The notes beneath the pieces are model-generated. The model was not told the DNA's origin. It did no database searches and saw only the letters and a program-made list of their open reading frames with translations. A program made the translations under genes and the position numbers. Below are positions 20,941 to 30,190 of a DNA stretch of 64,000 nt, one piece after another; position 1 is the first letter of the stretch, and each line of letters begins with the position of its first letter. The stretch lies in contig NZ_FOLO01000010.1 in the NCBI RefSeq assembly GCF_900112265.1, forward strand, positions 61,485-125,484, given 5' to 3'. The DNA is from Pseudoalteromonas denitrificans DSM 6059. GTDB taxonomy: Bacteria; Pseudomonadota; Gammaproteobacteria; Enterobacterales; Alteromonadaceae.

Positions 20941-21345
20941 GATCCTACTCCAATAAGCCATCAATTTTCAAAAGGGAGCGTATTCTACCTAGAATTTTAA
21001 AGAAGTGAAATGGTTATTTTTTACTCACGATCTTTTAAAGGATCTTATATAAATAAAGGATCTTTTAAAGAGATCTTTATTGATCTTACTACTATAGAGC
21101 TTAATTTCTGTATATAAGTCACTTTTATATATTTAGTTCAATAGCTTGTAGAAGATCTTACTTGTTAATATGATCGGATCATCTCATGTAAAAGCTCTGA
21201 TCAAAAGACCTTGTTATACACAGAGGAATGGATGCAAATATTTATCCAGTGGATAATACTCCCTATATACGCAACTTGATCAAGGTTTATTAACAGTTGG
21301 ATCTAAAATTACTATATATTGTGTATAACCTATTAATATTAGATC
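20941..21345. other. oriC: Chromosomal replication origin oriC
   Basis: The spacer between mnmG and mioC, the oriC position of E. coli and Vibrio. Its left part holds GATC-led AT-rich units resembling the 13-mers of E. coli (GATCTTTTAAAGG at 21029, then GATCTTATATAAA, GATCTTTTAAAGA and GATCTTTATTGATC). Its right part holds DnaA boxes: TTATACACA (21214-21222), the overlapping inverted pair TTATCCAGTGGATAA (21242-21256) and TGTGTATAA (21320-21328). A weaker TGTATATAA lies at 21109-21117. I count 13 GATC sites in about 410 bases against 1-2 expected, which suits Dam/SeqA control. Exact limits are approximate. Confidence 0.88.
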
Positions 21346-21807
21346 TTAAAGGTTCTTTTGTGAAATAGAAGATAACCAGTTAGGTAACCAAGCGATCGCT
21401 ATATCTTCTGGTAAGTTTTCATCCATTGCATCAATTTCTAACACTTCCATTATCTGATTAGCTTGTTTAGTTTTTAATAATAGATCTACATCTTTAGCTG
21501 CTTTATTGTAAGTATCATAACTTGTATCACCAAGCCCTATTACAGTATAACTTAAGCTTTTCAACTGCGAATGATTATTTATTTGCTTTATAAGTAATTG
21601 TAAATTATCAGGTAATTCTCCAGCGCCATGCGTAGAAGTGCAAATTAACCAAATTACATCACTGATAGGTATCTGCTCTAAATTGGGTTGTTCATGTAGC
21701 TGGCAACTGTAACCTTTACTTTGTAATATGCCATTTAGTTGATCTGCAACATATTCAGATGATCCCATTTGGCTGCCAACAATAATGTGAATGATTTTTT
21801 CTGTCAT
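21346..21807 (-). CDS. mioC: Flavodoxin-like protein MioC
   Basis: A 153-residue FMN-binding flavodoxin. Phosphate-loop-like GSQMGSSEYVADQL lies at 12-25, with CTSTHGAGELPDN and the flavin segment GLGDTSYDTYNKA. It is known as an electron carrier for biotin synthase in E. coli. It is transcribed towards oriC, as in E. coli, where this transcription affects origin use. Confidence 0.95.
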   Translation of the reverse strand: MTEKIIHIIVGSQMGSSEYVADQLNGILQSKGYSCQLHEQPNLEQIPISDVIWLICTSTHGAGELPDNLQLLIKQINNHSQLKSLSYTVIGLGDTSYDTYNKAAKDVDLLLKTKQANQIMEVLEIDAMDENLPEDIAIAWLPNWLSSISQKNL

Positions 21808-22374
21808 GATCTGTTTGTTTATTAATTTTATTATCTTTTTATGATCATAATTTATTTTTAATAAATGGGATAGATCGATTGTGAATATAATTTTATAGTG
21901 TTTGTTTGTTTTTTATTCTTATTTAACCTTTCTGTTTTTAACTTGATGTTTTTTAATGTTTTATTTTTAATTTCAATGATCACAAATATGAGATCATCTT
22001 GTTGATAAACTTGGGGAAACTCGTTATTAATTTGTCATTAAATTGATCTTACTTTTACTTTAAGTGCCATTATGTATTTTAGTTTGTTTGATCTGTCTAA
22101 TTATTTTGCTTTTTGATTATAGATCAGTTGTTTTTTATCGTTGATCTTACATTGTGGATAGATCTGATATAAAAATTTAATAAATACAGCTTTTCTTCTT
22201 TTGTTATAGATCTAAAAGATATTTTTTTAGATCTAATTAATATAAAAAAAGTCAATTGATCGCATTTTAAAAGTGATCCGCTGGCTTTATTTCTAGATTT
22301 TTTATTTTAAATTATAGTTTTTGACTAGTTTAAAGATCTTATTAATTACATAATGACAAAATGTTACGTTTATT
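21808..22374. other. GATC-dense non-coding spacer right of mioC
   Basis: About 570 very AT-rich bases with no gene I can support. By eye it has 15 GATC sites, a density similar to oriC itself, and one near-consensus DnaA box, TGTGGATAG, at 22153-22161. It is probably part of the extended origin/SeqA region, or carries the mioC promoter with Dam control. I see no 13-mer array or cluster of DnaA boxes here, so the core origin is more likely on the other side of mioC. Confidence 0.6.
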
Positions 22375-22644
22375 ATGGTGTTTTGTATGGGGATCATTTT
22401 TCATAAGATCAAAGAAGGGGAATTTATTCGTTTGGTAGAAGCAAATGGGATCCATGAGTTTTTTGCTCAAGAGTCTCAATTAGAGTCTGATAAGTATCAC
22501 TTATTAGGGGTCAATACGCAATCAAAAATTGGCTATACTGTACGTCATGGTCGTATTGATGAGATGAGATCATGGAGGTTAGATCGCTTAGCATTACTAA
22601 TAAAAAAACTTGGAATTAAAGGTTTTAATGTAAGAAATATATGA
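22375..22644 (+). CDS. Hypothetical protein, 89 aa or less
   Basis: A short ORF between the GATC-rich spacer and mnmE. A second ATG at 22387 (MGIIFHKIKEGEFIRLVEAN) is as likely as the first; neither has a clear ribosome site. The translation has a balanced soluble composition and a basic C-terminus (RSWRLDRLALLIKKLGIKGF), which argues for a real protein. I recognise no family. The ORF itself carries several GATC sites, continuing the origin-proximal pattern. Confidence 0.5.
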   Translation: MVFCMGIIFHKIKEGEFIRLVEANGIHEFFAQESQLESDKYHLLGVNTQSKIGYTVRHGRIDEMRSWRLDRLALLIKKLGIKGFNVRNI

Positions 22645-22752
22645 TCTTTCTAAGTATCATAAATACAATTAAAACCCTTAAAAAGCAAATAAGCGACAGG
22701 GGATAGGGGTTTTAACCGTGTTTTATGTATTATATATTTTCGATAAATAGCA

Positions 22753-24117
22753 TTATTTACCAATACAAAATGAGCTAAATATTTGACCTAACAGATCATC
22801 GGAGGTGAATTCCCCCGTAATTTCGTTTAAATATTGTTGTGTTAATCTCAGTTCTTCGGCTAATAACTCACCTGCAATGTGCATTTCTAATTGAGTTTGA
22901 CCTATCTCTAAATGTTCAGCTGCATGATTTAAAGCTTCTAAATGACGTCTTCGAGCCATAAATCCGCCTTCAGTAGAACCTTTATATCCCATAATTTGTT
23001 TTAAATGATCTTTTACTAAATCGATACCTGAGTTGTTTTTCGCACTTAAATTAATGACTGTTTGGTTGTTAATTTCTTGCGAACAAACTTGCTCATTTGA
23101 TAAATCTACCTTATTACGGATTACTGTAATTTCCATTTTTTTAGGTAATTTATCAATAAATTCTGGCCAAATTTCATGTGGGTCTGTCTCGATACTGTCA
23201 GTTGCATCAAGCATAAATAAAACGCGATCTGCTTGATTTATTTCATCCCAAGCACGCTCTATACCTATTTGTTCGACTATATCTGGGCTTTCTCTTAAAC
23301 CTGCTGTATCAATAATATGTAATGGCATACCATCAATATGTATATGTTCTCTGAGTACGTCTCGAGTCGTGCCAGCAATATCAGTTACTATAGCTGCGTC
23401 TCTACCTGCTAAAGCATTTAATAAACTAGACTTACCCGCATTAGGTCTGCCAGCAATAACAACTCGCATGCCTTCACGCATAATTGAACCTTGCTTAGCT
23501 TGTTGCATTACTTCATCTAATTGTATGATGATGTTATTTAAATCACCTGACACTTTTCCATCAGATAAAAAATCGATTTCTTCTTCAGGAAAATCAATAG
23601 CAGCTTCAACATACATTCTTAGATGTATTACTTGTTCAACAAGGGTGTTTATATGCTTTGAAAACTTTCCTTGTAAAGAGTGTAGGGCACTTTGTGCTGC
23701 TTGTTCTGAATTTGCATTGATTAAATCAGCAATGGCTTCAGCTTGAGTCAAATCCATTTTATCGTTTAAAAATGCACGTTCTGAAAATTCACCTGGTCTG
23801 GCGATGCGTACTTTTTCTATCTTGCAAATTTCTTTAAGGAGCATATCTAGTAATATAGGGCCACCATGACCTTGAAGCTCTAATACATCCTCACCAGTAA
23901 AAGAGTTAGGTCCTTCAAAAAAAAGGGCGATCCCTTGGTCTAGTTCGTCACCTTTAAGGTTTTTGAAAGGTAGGTATTCGGCATATCTTGTTTTAGGACA
24001 CTTACCTAATATTTTATCTGCAACTTCACGTGCAATAGAACCTGATACACGAATAATGCCAACACCACCTCTACCTGGGGCTGTTGCTTGTGCTGCGATT
24101 GTTTCTTGAATTTCCAT
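22753..24117 (-). CDS. mnmE: tRNA modification GTPase MnmE (TrmE)
   Basis: A 454-residue GTPase, partner of MnmG in wobble-uridine modification. The N-terminal tetrahydrofolate-binding domain has [20 protein letters not shown]. The G domain has [14 protein letters not shown] (about 223-236), [12 protein letters not shown] and NKVD. The C-terminal Cys motif is FCIGK, the canonical MnmE end. It reads leftward, head-on to the rightward fork, in the conserved rpmH-rnpA-yidD-yidC-mnmE order. Confidence 0.99.
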   Translation of the reverse strand: MEIQETIAAQATAPGRGGVGIIRVSGSIAREVADKILGKCPKTRYAEYLPFKNLKGDELDQGIALFFEGPNSFTGEDVLELQGHGGPILLDMLLKEICKIEKVRIARPGEFSERAFLNDKMDLTQAEAIADLINANSEQAAQSALHSLQGKFSKHINTLVEQVIHLRMYVEAAIDFPEEEIDFLSDGKVSGDLNNIIIQLDEVMQQAKQGSIMREGMRVVIAGRPNAGKSSLLNALAGRDAAIVTDIAGTTRDVLREHIHIDGMPLHIIDTAGLRESPDIVEQIGIERAWDEINQADRVLFMLDATDSIETDPHEIWPEFIDKLPKKMEITVIRNKVDLSNEQVCSQEINNQTVINLSAKNNSGIDLVKDHLKQIMGYKGSTEGGFMARRRHLEALNHAAEHLEIGQTQLEMHIAGELLAEELRLTQQYLNEITGEFTSDDLLGQIFSSFCIGK

Positions 24118-24230
24118 TATTTGATACGAATTCTATTAATTAGATAAGAATGAGCTAATTGTATAATAAAGTGCAGATCCCTGCCATTATCATCTAAATA
24201 ATGGCAATTCTGGTGTAAATTTTAGGCATT

Positions 24231-24257
24231 AAAAAAGGCGACCTAAGTCGCCTTTTT
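24231..24257 (-). terminator. Terminator after yidC
   Basis: A stem AAAAAGGCGAC/GTCGCCTTTTT with loop CTAA lies 16 bases past the yidC stop. The T run on the minus strand fits the leftward rpmH-to-yidC transcript. Confidence 0.88.
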
Positions 24258-24272
24258 ATTCATAAAGCTAAA

Positions 24273-25916
24273 TTAGCTTTTAACTTTTATACCTTTCTTT
24301 TCCATGCCTTTATAAATAATGAGCATCTGAACAATTGAAATGATATTAGATACTAACCAATAAAGCACTAGACCTGATGGAAACCATAGGAAGAACACTG
24401 AAAAGATAACAGGCATCCACATCATCATTTTTTGCTGCATAGGATCTGTGGCTGTCATTGGTTGTAGTTTTTGTGTGATGAACATACTTAAACCAAATAA
24501 AACCGGTAAAATAAAGTATGGGTCCATTGCTGATAAATCAGTTAACCATAAACCAAATTCAGCATGACGCAGTTCTACAGATTCAAGGAATACATAAAAT
24601 AATGCTAAGAAAATAGGCATTTGTAGTAAAAGAGGGAAACAACCACCGGCTGGATTCACTTTCTCTTTTTTGTACATTTCCATCATAGCTTGACCAAACT
24701 TTTGTTTATCATCGCCATATTTTTCTTTCATTGCTGCAATCTTAGGTTGAAGATTACGCATTTTAGCCATTGAAGTGTATTGCGCTTTTGTCAGTGGGTA
24801 TAAAGCTGTTTTAACGATAATAGTGATCGCTATGATTGCAAAACCCCAGTTACCCAAAATGCTGTATAACCATTTTAATAATGAAAATAAAGGTTGAGAT
24901 ATAAAAAATAATATACCGTAATCAACAGCAAGGTCTAAATCTTCATGTAATGCTTCTAATGCATCTGCATCTTTAGGACCCATGTAAAAAGTGGCTGTTA
25001 ATGCATGATTGGTATTTGCAGAAATATTAATTTGTGGACCTTTTATGCCCATAATTGCTGCGTTACCAGAAAGCATACGCGTATATAAATTGTTTTGCTC
25101 ATCTTGATTCGGTACCCAAGCGCTTACAAAGTAATGTTGGATAAATGAAACATAGCCGCCTTTAGAATTTACATTGATATTTTTTTCTTCTATGTCTGAA
25201 AAGTCATATTTATTATATGGATCTTCAGTCGTGCCATAAGCGAAACCTAAGTAAGTTTGGTCCGTCATACTGCTTTTTTCGGCAACTGTATGTTTTACTT
25301 GGGTATATAACTGTACAGATAAAGTATCACTGGTGTTATTATTGATTTGATATTCTAAACCAACATCATATTGACCTCTTTTAAATATATAAGTCTTAAC
25401 AAATTTAACACCGTTGTCATCAATATATGAAAGTGGGACTTTTAGTTCATCGCCATTTAATACATAAGCAGTCTGTGAACTAGTATAAATAGGACGACCT
25501 TTAGCATTTGCATCAGGACCATTTTTACCTATTAAACCACTTTGAGAAAAGTACTGTCCGTCGATTTCACCTAATAATTTATAAGCGGTATCACCGTTTT
25601 GTTCAGTAGGGTAAGCCAAAAGGTTCGCTTCAATGATATCACCACCTTTTGAGTCTATTTTAACTGTAAATACATCAGTTTCAATAGAGATCACAGAGCG
25701 GCTTACTTGTGCGATTTGGCTAGGTATGGAATCGTCAGATGATGAAGGTACAAAATTACCATCATTACTTTGATTTGTTCCATTAGTTTGATTATTTATT
25801 TGTTTTGCACTTTGTTCGATTTGTTGACTTGGATTGTAATCATTATTCCATTCTTGAAATAATAAAAATGATACAAGCATCAAACCGATAAATAAAAACG
25901 TGCGTTGAGATTCCAT
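24273..25916 (-). CDS. yidC: Membrane protein insertase YidC (Oxa1 family)
   Basis: A 547-residue inner-membrane insertase. It has an N-terminal membrane anchor (FLFIGLMLVSFLLFQEW), a large periplasmic beta domain (about 60-340) and the conserved five-helix Oxa1 core with KAQYTSMAKMRNLQPK and NPAGGCFPLLLQMPIFLALF. It inserts small membrane proteins such as the F0 c subunit, with or without SecYEG. It lies 8 bases after yidD. Confidence 0.99.
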   Translation of the reverse strand: MESQRTFLFIGLMLVSFLLFQEWNNDYNPSQQIEQSAKQINNQTNGTNQSNDGNFVPSSSDDSIPSQIAQVSRSVISIETDVFTVKIDSKGGDIIEANLLAYPTEQNGDTAYKLLGEIDGQYFSQSGLIGKNGPDANAKGRPIYTSSQTAYVLNGDELKVPLSYIDDNGVKFVKTYIFKRGQYDVGLEYQINNNTSDTLSVQLYTQVKHTVAEKSSMTDQTYLGFAYGTTEDPYNKYDFSDIEEKNINVNSKGGYVSFIQHYFVSAWVPNQDEQNNLYTRMLSGNAAIMGIKGPQINISANTNHALTATFYMGPKDADALEALHEDLDLAVDYGILFFISQPLFSLLKWLYSILGNWGFAIIAITIIVKTALYPLTKAQYTSMAKMRNLQPKIAAMKEKYGDDKQKFGQAMMEMYKKEKVNPAGGCFPLLLQMPIFLALFYVFLESVELRHAEFGLWLTDLSAMDPYFILPVLFGLSMFITQKLQPMTATDPMQQKMMMWMPVIFSVFFLWFPSGLVLYWLVSNIISIVQMLIIYKGMEKKGIKVKS

Positions 25917-25924
25917 AACAGCTC

Positions 25925-26185
25925 TTATTTCTCGTCTTTTAAATTAATGGGATTGCCAGGAACAGGATCTTCTCCGCCTGAATGTAAAGGGTGACATTTT
26001 ATAATGCGTTTTAGCGTAAGCCAACTTCCTTTAACTGGGCCATGCAAATTAATTGCATGCATAGCATAGCTAGAGCAGGAGGGATTAAAGCGACAATTAG
26101 ATCCTAAAAAAGGGCTTATAAATTTTTGGTAACCTTTGATAAGCAGTAATAATAAGTTTTTAGGTAATCGTAAAATTATATTCAT
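25925..26185 (-). CDS. yidD: Membrane protein insertion efficiency factor YidD
   Basis: An 86-residue protein with the YidD core [23 protein letters not shown] and [19 protein letters not shown]. The N-terminal amphipathic helix binds the inner membrane. It acts with YidC and lies between rnpA and yidC as usual. Confidence 0.97.
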   Translation of the reverse strand: MNIILRLPKNLLLLLIKGYQKFISPFLGSNCRFNPSCSSYAMHAINLHGPVKGSWLTLKRIIKCHPLHSGGEDPVPGNPINLKDEK

Positions 26186-26311
26186 AACTATTTGTTAATT
26201 ATATAAGTTTACATTACATATAGCTTCTATATTGTTCACTAATAAATTTCACTAAATGGCATGACTAAAAGGTAGGCTAAAGATACCCTAAAACTGCATT
26301 TAATACCAATT

Positions 26312-26755
26312 CTATCTAGTTGGAGATGGCTTATTTAATTTAGATTTGTTGTTTTTTTGATTTCGAGGACGTTTTTTAAATGGAGCTGGTTTTGGTGCGC
26401 CTGGTTTACATCTTTCATTTAATTTCAGCCACATTTTATTAAGCTGTTTAGTTAGCTCTGCATTGTCTTGTAATTCACAGCCATTTTTAACCATTAAAAC
26501 AATATCAATGTTATCTAATTTGTGCTGACTAAGGCGAAAGCTTTCACGTGCAAGGCGTTTGATGCGGTTTCTATCACAGGCTTTTTTTACACGCTTTTTG
26601 GCTACAGTTAAGCCTAAACGAGGATTTGATAAATCATTAGCTTTTGCTAAAAGTGTGAAACAGTTTGTTGCAGCCCGAACAGGCTCATTGAAGATTCTTG
26701 AATAATGCGAGGGAGTTAATAAACGTAACTCCCTGCCAAAGCCAAAGCTTTCCAC
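26312..26755 (-). CDS. rnpA: Ribonuclease P protein component
   Basis: A 147-residue protein subunit of RNase P that matures tRNA 5' ends. The RNR motif is in KKACDRNRIKRLARESFR (about 57-74). Most family members are about 115-125 residues. This one carries an extra Lys/Pro/Asn-rich tail (from about 115, PGAPKPAPFKKRPRNQKNNK), probably disordered. It lies 16 bases after rpmH. Confidence 0.97.
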   Translation of the reverse strand: MESFGFGRELRLLTPSHYSRIFNEPVRAATNCFTLLAKANDLSNPRLGLTVAKKRVKKACDRNRIKRLARESFRLSQHKLDNIDIVLMVKNGCELQDNAELTKQLNKMWLKLNERCKPGAPKPAPFKKRPRNQKNNKSKLNKPSPTR

Positions 26756-26771
26756 TGAATAATCTTAAAGA

Positions 26772-26906
26772 TTAAGCAGAAAGAACTTTACGGCCTTTCG
26801 CACGACGGCGATTGATAAGCTTACGACCATTTGTCGTTGCCATGCGAGCACGGAATCCGTGGCTACGTTTACGTTTTAGTACACTTGGTTGAAAAGTTCT
26901 TTTCAT
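26772..26906 (-). CDS. rpmH: 50S ribosomal protein L34
   Basis: A 44-residue protein, [20 protein letters not shown] and on to [18 protein letters not shown], identical in layout to gammaproteobacterial L34. It is too short for most ORF calling. It is the first gene of the rpmH-rnpA-yidD-yidC operon. Confidence 0.98.
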   Translation of the reverse strand: MKRTFQPSVLKRKRSHGFRARMATTNGRKLINRRRAKGRKVLSA

Positions 26907-26950
26907 TTTATTACTTCCGATCGGTTTAAGTTAAAAACATCCTATGCAGG

Positions 26951-26985
26951 TCGCGATCCTGGCACAGGTGCCATTGCGAGCGCGA
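26951..26985 (-). promoter_or_regulatory. 5'-terminal stem-loop of the rpmH mRNA leader
   Basis: Nested inverted repeats TCGCG...CGCGA (26951-26955/26981-26985) and TGGCAC...GTGCCA (26960-26965/26968-26973) form a compact GC-rich hairpin in otherwise AT-rich DNA. It lies just downstream of the proposed rpmH -10 box, so the transcript would begin in or at this hairpin. mRNA stabilisation or L34 feedback are possible roles (inference). Confidence 0.55.
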
Positions 26986-26988
26986 GAT

Positions 26989-27023
26989 GTTATAGAGGCC
27001 CGCACTTAAAGTCAATATAAAAG
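26989..27023 (-). promoter_or_regulatory. Likely rpmH operon promoter
   Basis: On the minus strand a TTGACT -35 box stands 15-16 bases before TATAAC (26989-26994), about 85 bases upstream of the rpmH ATG. The spacer is GC-rich and slightly short, as in stringently controlled ribosomal protein promoters. Confidence 0.5.
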
Positions 27024-27604
27024 CACTATTTAAACTGGTATTTCATCATTTATTTAAATTAATTTAATAAACAGACTAAATAATGGTAAATGCTTTTAAA
27101 AGTTTGTCTTAAGTATAAGTTGAAAAAGTTTATGGTGCATTTATATATAAGCAAATTTAAAGTAGGAGGATTATCTCTTAAAGAAAGGGTGGGATCGTTG
27201 CGAGATCATTTCATTTTGATCTCAAAATAAAGGAAGTTATTAGATCCTTATTAAATTTATTTTAGCTGTTAATTTTGAGATCCTGCTTTCTATATGCTTG
27301 GCTAAAAATAGTTTTCCACAAGTATCATTAATAATTTGCGCAAAAGCTTTGGAAAACGTGATTAGATCCGTTGATGATAAAAAGATCATTGCAAATATTA
27401 TAATAATATTCACAAGATGTTATAAAAAATATAAGGCATAAAAACAATGGCTTAGGTTTCTTTTTGACGTTTAATTGAAATTAATAATAAATGAATCTTG
27501 AAGTTGTGGATAAGTCGCTTCATAATGACGTGTTTTTATTAATATTTAGCAATAATATCCTGTTTATGATGAACGGGAATATATGCTCTCTTTAGGAGTT
27601 AATC
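27024..27604 (+). promoter_or_regulatory. dnaA upstream control region with DnaA box and clustered GATC sites
   Basis: About 580 bases with no gene I can support. A perfect DnaA box TGTGGATAA lies at 27505-27513, 92 bases before the dnaA start, which suits autorepression. A one-mismatch box TTTTCCACA lies at 27312-27320. Seven GATC sites cluster in about 200 bases (27190-27390), as at the E. coli dnaA promoter, where SeqA sequesters it. An AGGAG ribosome site precedes the GTG start. Confidence 0.7.
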
Positions 27605-28999
27605 GTGTATTTGTCTGTTTGGCAAAGTTGTTTATATGTGCTTCAAGACGAACTACCTTCACAACAATTTAGTATGTGGGTACGTCCGTTACAAGCCGAA
27701 AGTACAGAAGATACTTTAACTATTTTTGCACCTAATCGTTTTGTGTTAGATTGGGTACGTGATAAATACTTAAATAGAATAAATGAATTATTAATAGAGA
27801 TTTGTGGGGATGAAGCCCCTAAATTGCATTTTGGTGTTGGTGGAAATAAACCGAATGTTTCTGCTCCTGTACACAAAGAGCAAGAAACCGTAGAACCAAG
27901 GGAGACTGTCACTGCAAGCCAATCTCGAAAAGTTAAACCAGTCCCTGCTGTGGTAGAACCAGCTCCAAAATCGTTTCCTAAAGCAAATATTAAAGATACC
28001 TATACTTTTGATAGTTTTGTTGAAGGTAAATCTAATCAGTTAGCAAAAGCTGCTGCTGTTCAAGTTGCAGATAATCCAGGTACTGCATTTAATCCTGTAT
28101 TTATATATGGCGGAACAGGTTTAGGTAAAACACATTTATTGCATGCAGTTGGTAATGGTATTATTGCAAATAAACCGGATGCAAAAATTGTATATATGCA
28201 TTCAGAACGTTTTGTGCAAGATATGGTGCGAGCTTTACAAAATAATGCAATTGAAGAGTTTAAACGTTATTACCGTAGCGTTGATGCATTATTAATCGAT
28301 GATATTCAGTTTTTTGCTAATAAAGAACGCTCACAAGAAGAGTTTTTTCATACCTTTAATGCTTTATTAGAAGGTAATCAACAAATAATTTTGACGTCAG
28401 ATCGATATCCTAAAGAAATAGATGGTGTTGAAGATAGGTTAAAATCTCGCTTTGGTTGGGGTCTTACGATTGCAATTGAGCCTCCAGAACTTGAAACTCG
28501 CGTTGCAATTCTAATGAAAAAAGCACAACAAAGTCAGATTAAACTACCTGAAGAAGTTGCTTTTTTTATCGCTAAAAGATTGAGGTCAAATGTTCGCGAA
28601 TTAGAGGGGGCACTTAATAGAGTCATAGCAAATCATAACTTTACAGGACGTCCAATCACAATTGATTTTGTAAAAGAAGCTCTAAGAGACTTATTAGCAC
28701 TACAAGATAAACTTGTTACGATAGATAATATTCAACGAACAGTTGCAGAATATTACCGAATTAGGGTCTCTGATTTATTATCTAAAAGGCGCACGCGTTC
28801 GATTGCAAGGCCGCGACAGGTGGCTATGGCACTTTCTAAAGAATTAACTAACCACAGCTTACCAGAAATCGGTGATGCTTTTGGTGGACGGGATCATACA
28901 ACTGTGTTGCATGCATGTCGTAAAATAAAATCACTTCGTGAAGAAACTCATGAAATAAAAGAAGATTATCAGAACTTGATCAGAACACTTTCATCCTAG
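27605..28999 (+). CDS. dnaA: Chromosomal replication initiator DnaA
   Basis: A 464-residue initiator that binds the 9-mers of oriC and melts the AT-rich repeats. It starts at GTG (27605) behind AGGAG. Domain I (1-80) is followed by a short linker, then the AAA+ domain with Walker [10 protein letters not shown] (169-177) and Walker [10 protein letters not shown]. The C-terminal DNA-binding signature is [19 protein letters not shown]. It heads the dnaA-dnaN-recF-gyrB cluster and reads away from oriC. Confidence 0.99.
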   Translation: MYLSVWQSCLYVLQDELPSQQFSMWVRPLQAESTEDTLTIFAPNRFVLDWVRDKYLNRINELLIEICGDEAPKLHFGVGGNKPNVSAPVHKEQETVEPRETVTASQSRKVKPVPAVVEPAPKSFPKANIKDTYTFDSFVEGKSNQLAKAAAVQVADNPGTAFNPVFIYGGTGLGKTHLLHAVGNGIIANKPDAKIVYMHSERFVQDMVRALQNNAIEEFKRYYRSVDALLIDDIQFFANKERSQEEFFHTFNALLEGNQQIILTSDRYPKEIDGVEDRLKSRFGWGLTIAIEPPELETRVAILMKKAQQSQIKLPEEVAFFIAKRLRSNVRELEGALNRVIANHNFTGRPITIDFVKEALRDLLALQDKLVTIDNIQRTVAEYYRIRVSDLLSKRRTRSIARPRQVAMALSKELTNHSLPEIGDAFGGRDHTTVLHACRKIKSLREETHEIKEDYQNLIRTLSS

Positions 29000-29012
29000 G
29001 GTTAGATTAAAA

Positions 29013-30116
29013 ATGCAAATAACAATTTCAAGAGATCAGTTTCTAAAGCCTTTGGTTCAAGTATCAGGTGCAATTGAGCGAAAACATACATTGCCTATTT
29101 TATCTAATGTTCTGTTAGAAATAGAACAAGGTAAGCTTTCAATGACTGGTACTGATTTGGAAATAGAACTTGTTGCTAGTGTTATATTAGAACACGACTT
29201 TGAAGATTATAAACTTACTTTACCGGCTAAAAAACTATTAGATATTTGTAAAAGTTTACCTGATGGTTCAGAAATATCTATTTCATTAAAAGAAAACCAA
29301 ATAATAATAAAGTCTGGTAAAAGTCGTTTTTCACTTGCTTTTTTATCTGCTGATGATTTTCCTAATTTAGAAAAATGGGATGGTGAGGTTGAGTTTCAAT
29401 TAACGCGCTTAGAGTTAAGAAAGTTATTAGAAAGTACGCATTTTTCTATGGCCAATCAAGATGTACGTTATTATTTAAATGGCATGTCATTTGAAGTTGA
29501 TAATTCTGAAATTAAAACGGTAGCAACTGATGGCCATCGTTTGGCGTTGGCACAGAAAACATTGTCTCAATCACTTAATACTCAAAGGCAACTTATTATT
29601 CCAAGAAAAGGCGTGCAAGAAATTATGCGCTTGATGAATAGTGATGATGCTTTGGTGACTATACAATTTGGGGCTAATCATGTTCGAATATTAGATCAGG
29701 AGTTCATGTTTACCAGTAAACTGGTTGATGGTCGCTTTCCTGATTATCGTCGTGTAATTCCAAGAGGTGGAGACAAAATTGTTACTGCTAATCGTGAATG
29801 GTTACGTAGTGCATTTGCGCGAGTTTCTATTTTATCAAATGAAAAGTTTCGAGGCGTCAGACTTAACTTTTCAGCAGGACAATTAAAAATCAGTGCGAAT
29901 AATCCGGAGCAAGAACAAGCTGAAGAAGTGGTTGAAGTTGCTTATGATGGTCCTGACTTAGAAATAGGTTTTAATGTTTCTTATGTTTTAGATGTATTAA
30001 ATACGCTTAAAACTGAAGATGTGCAATTTACGTTACTTGATTCAAATAGTAGTGCACTTGTTGAAGGTTGTGGTGATTCTGAAGCTATGTATGTTGTGAT
30101 GCCAATGCGTCTTTAA
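29013..30116 (+). CDS. dnaN: DNA polymerase III beta sliding clamp
   Basis: A 367-residue three-domain clamp. It has MQITISRDQFLKPLVQVSGA at the N-terminus, EIKTVATDGHRLA in the middle and the C-terminal YVVMPMRL, the usual end of DnaN. It encircles DNA and tethers polymerase III. It lies 13 bases after dnaA. Confidence 0.99.
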   Translation: MQITISRDQFLKPLVQVSGAIERKHTLPILSNVLLEIEQGKLSMTGTDLEIELVASVILEHDFEDYKLTLPAKKLLDICKSLPDGSEISISLKENQIIIKSGKSRFSLAFLSADDFPNLEKWDGEVEFQLTRLELRKLLESTHFSMANQDVRYYLNGMSFEVDNSEIKTVATDGHRLALAQKTLSQSLNTQRQLIIPRKGVQEIMRLMNSDDALVTIQFGANHVRILDQEFMFTSKLVDGRFPDYRRVIPRGGDKIVTANREWLRSAFARVSILSNEKFRGVRLNFSAGQLKISANNPEQEQAEEVVEVAYDGPDLEIGFNVSYVLDVLNTLKTEDVQFTLLDSNSSALVEGCGDSEAMYVVMPMRL

Positions 30117-30190
30117 AATTTAATTTTGAATTTAGTTTTTCATCTTCAGGTTTGTTTAGTAAAAGTTATTAATGAGGAATATTTTTAAAT

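Noticed and set aside
21808..22374. Core oriC placed right of mioC
   Set aside because: GATC density is high, but only one imperfect DnaA box is seen and there is no array of 13-mers. The mnmG-mioC spacer has both.
22660..22720. Terminator after the small origin ORF (AAAACCCT...AGGGGTTTT)
   Set aside because: The loop is too long and no T run follows.
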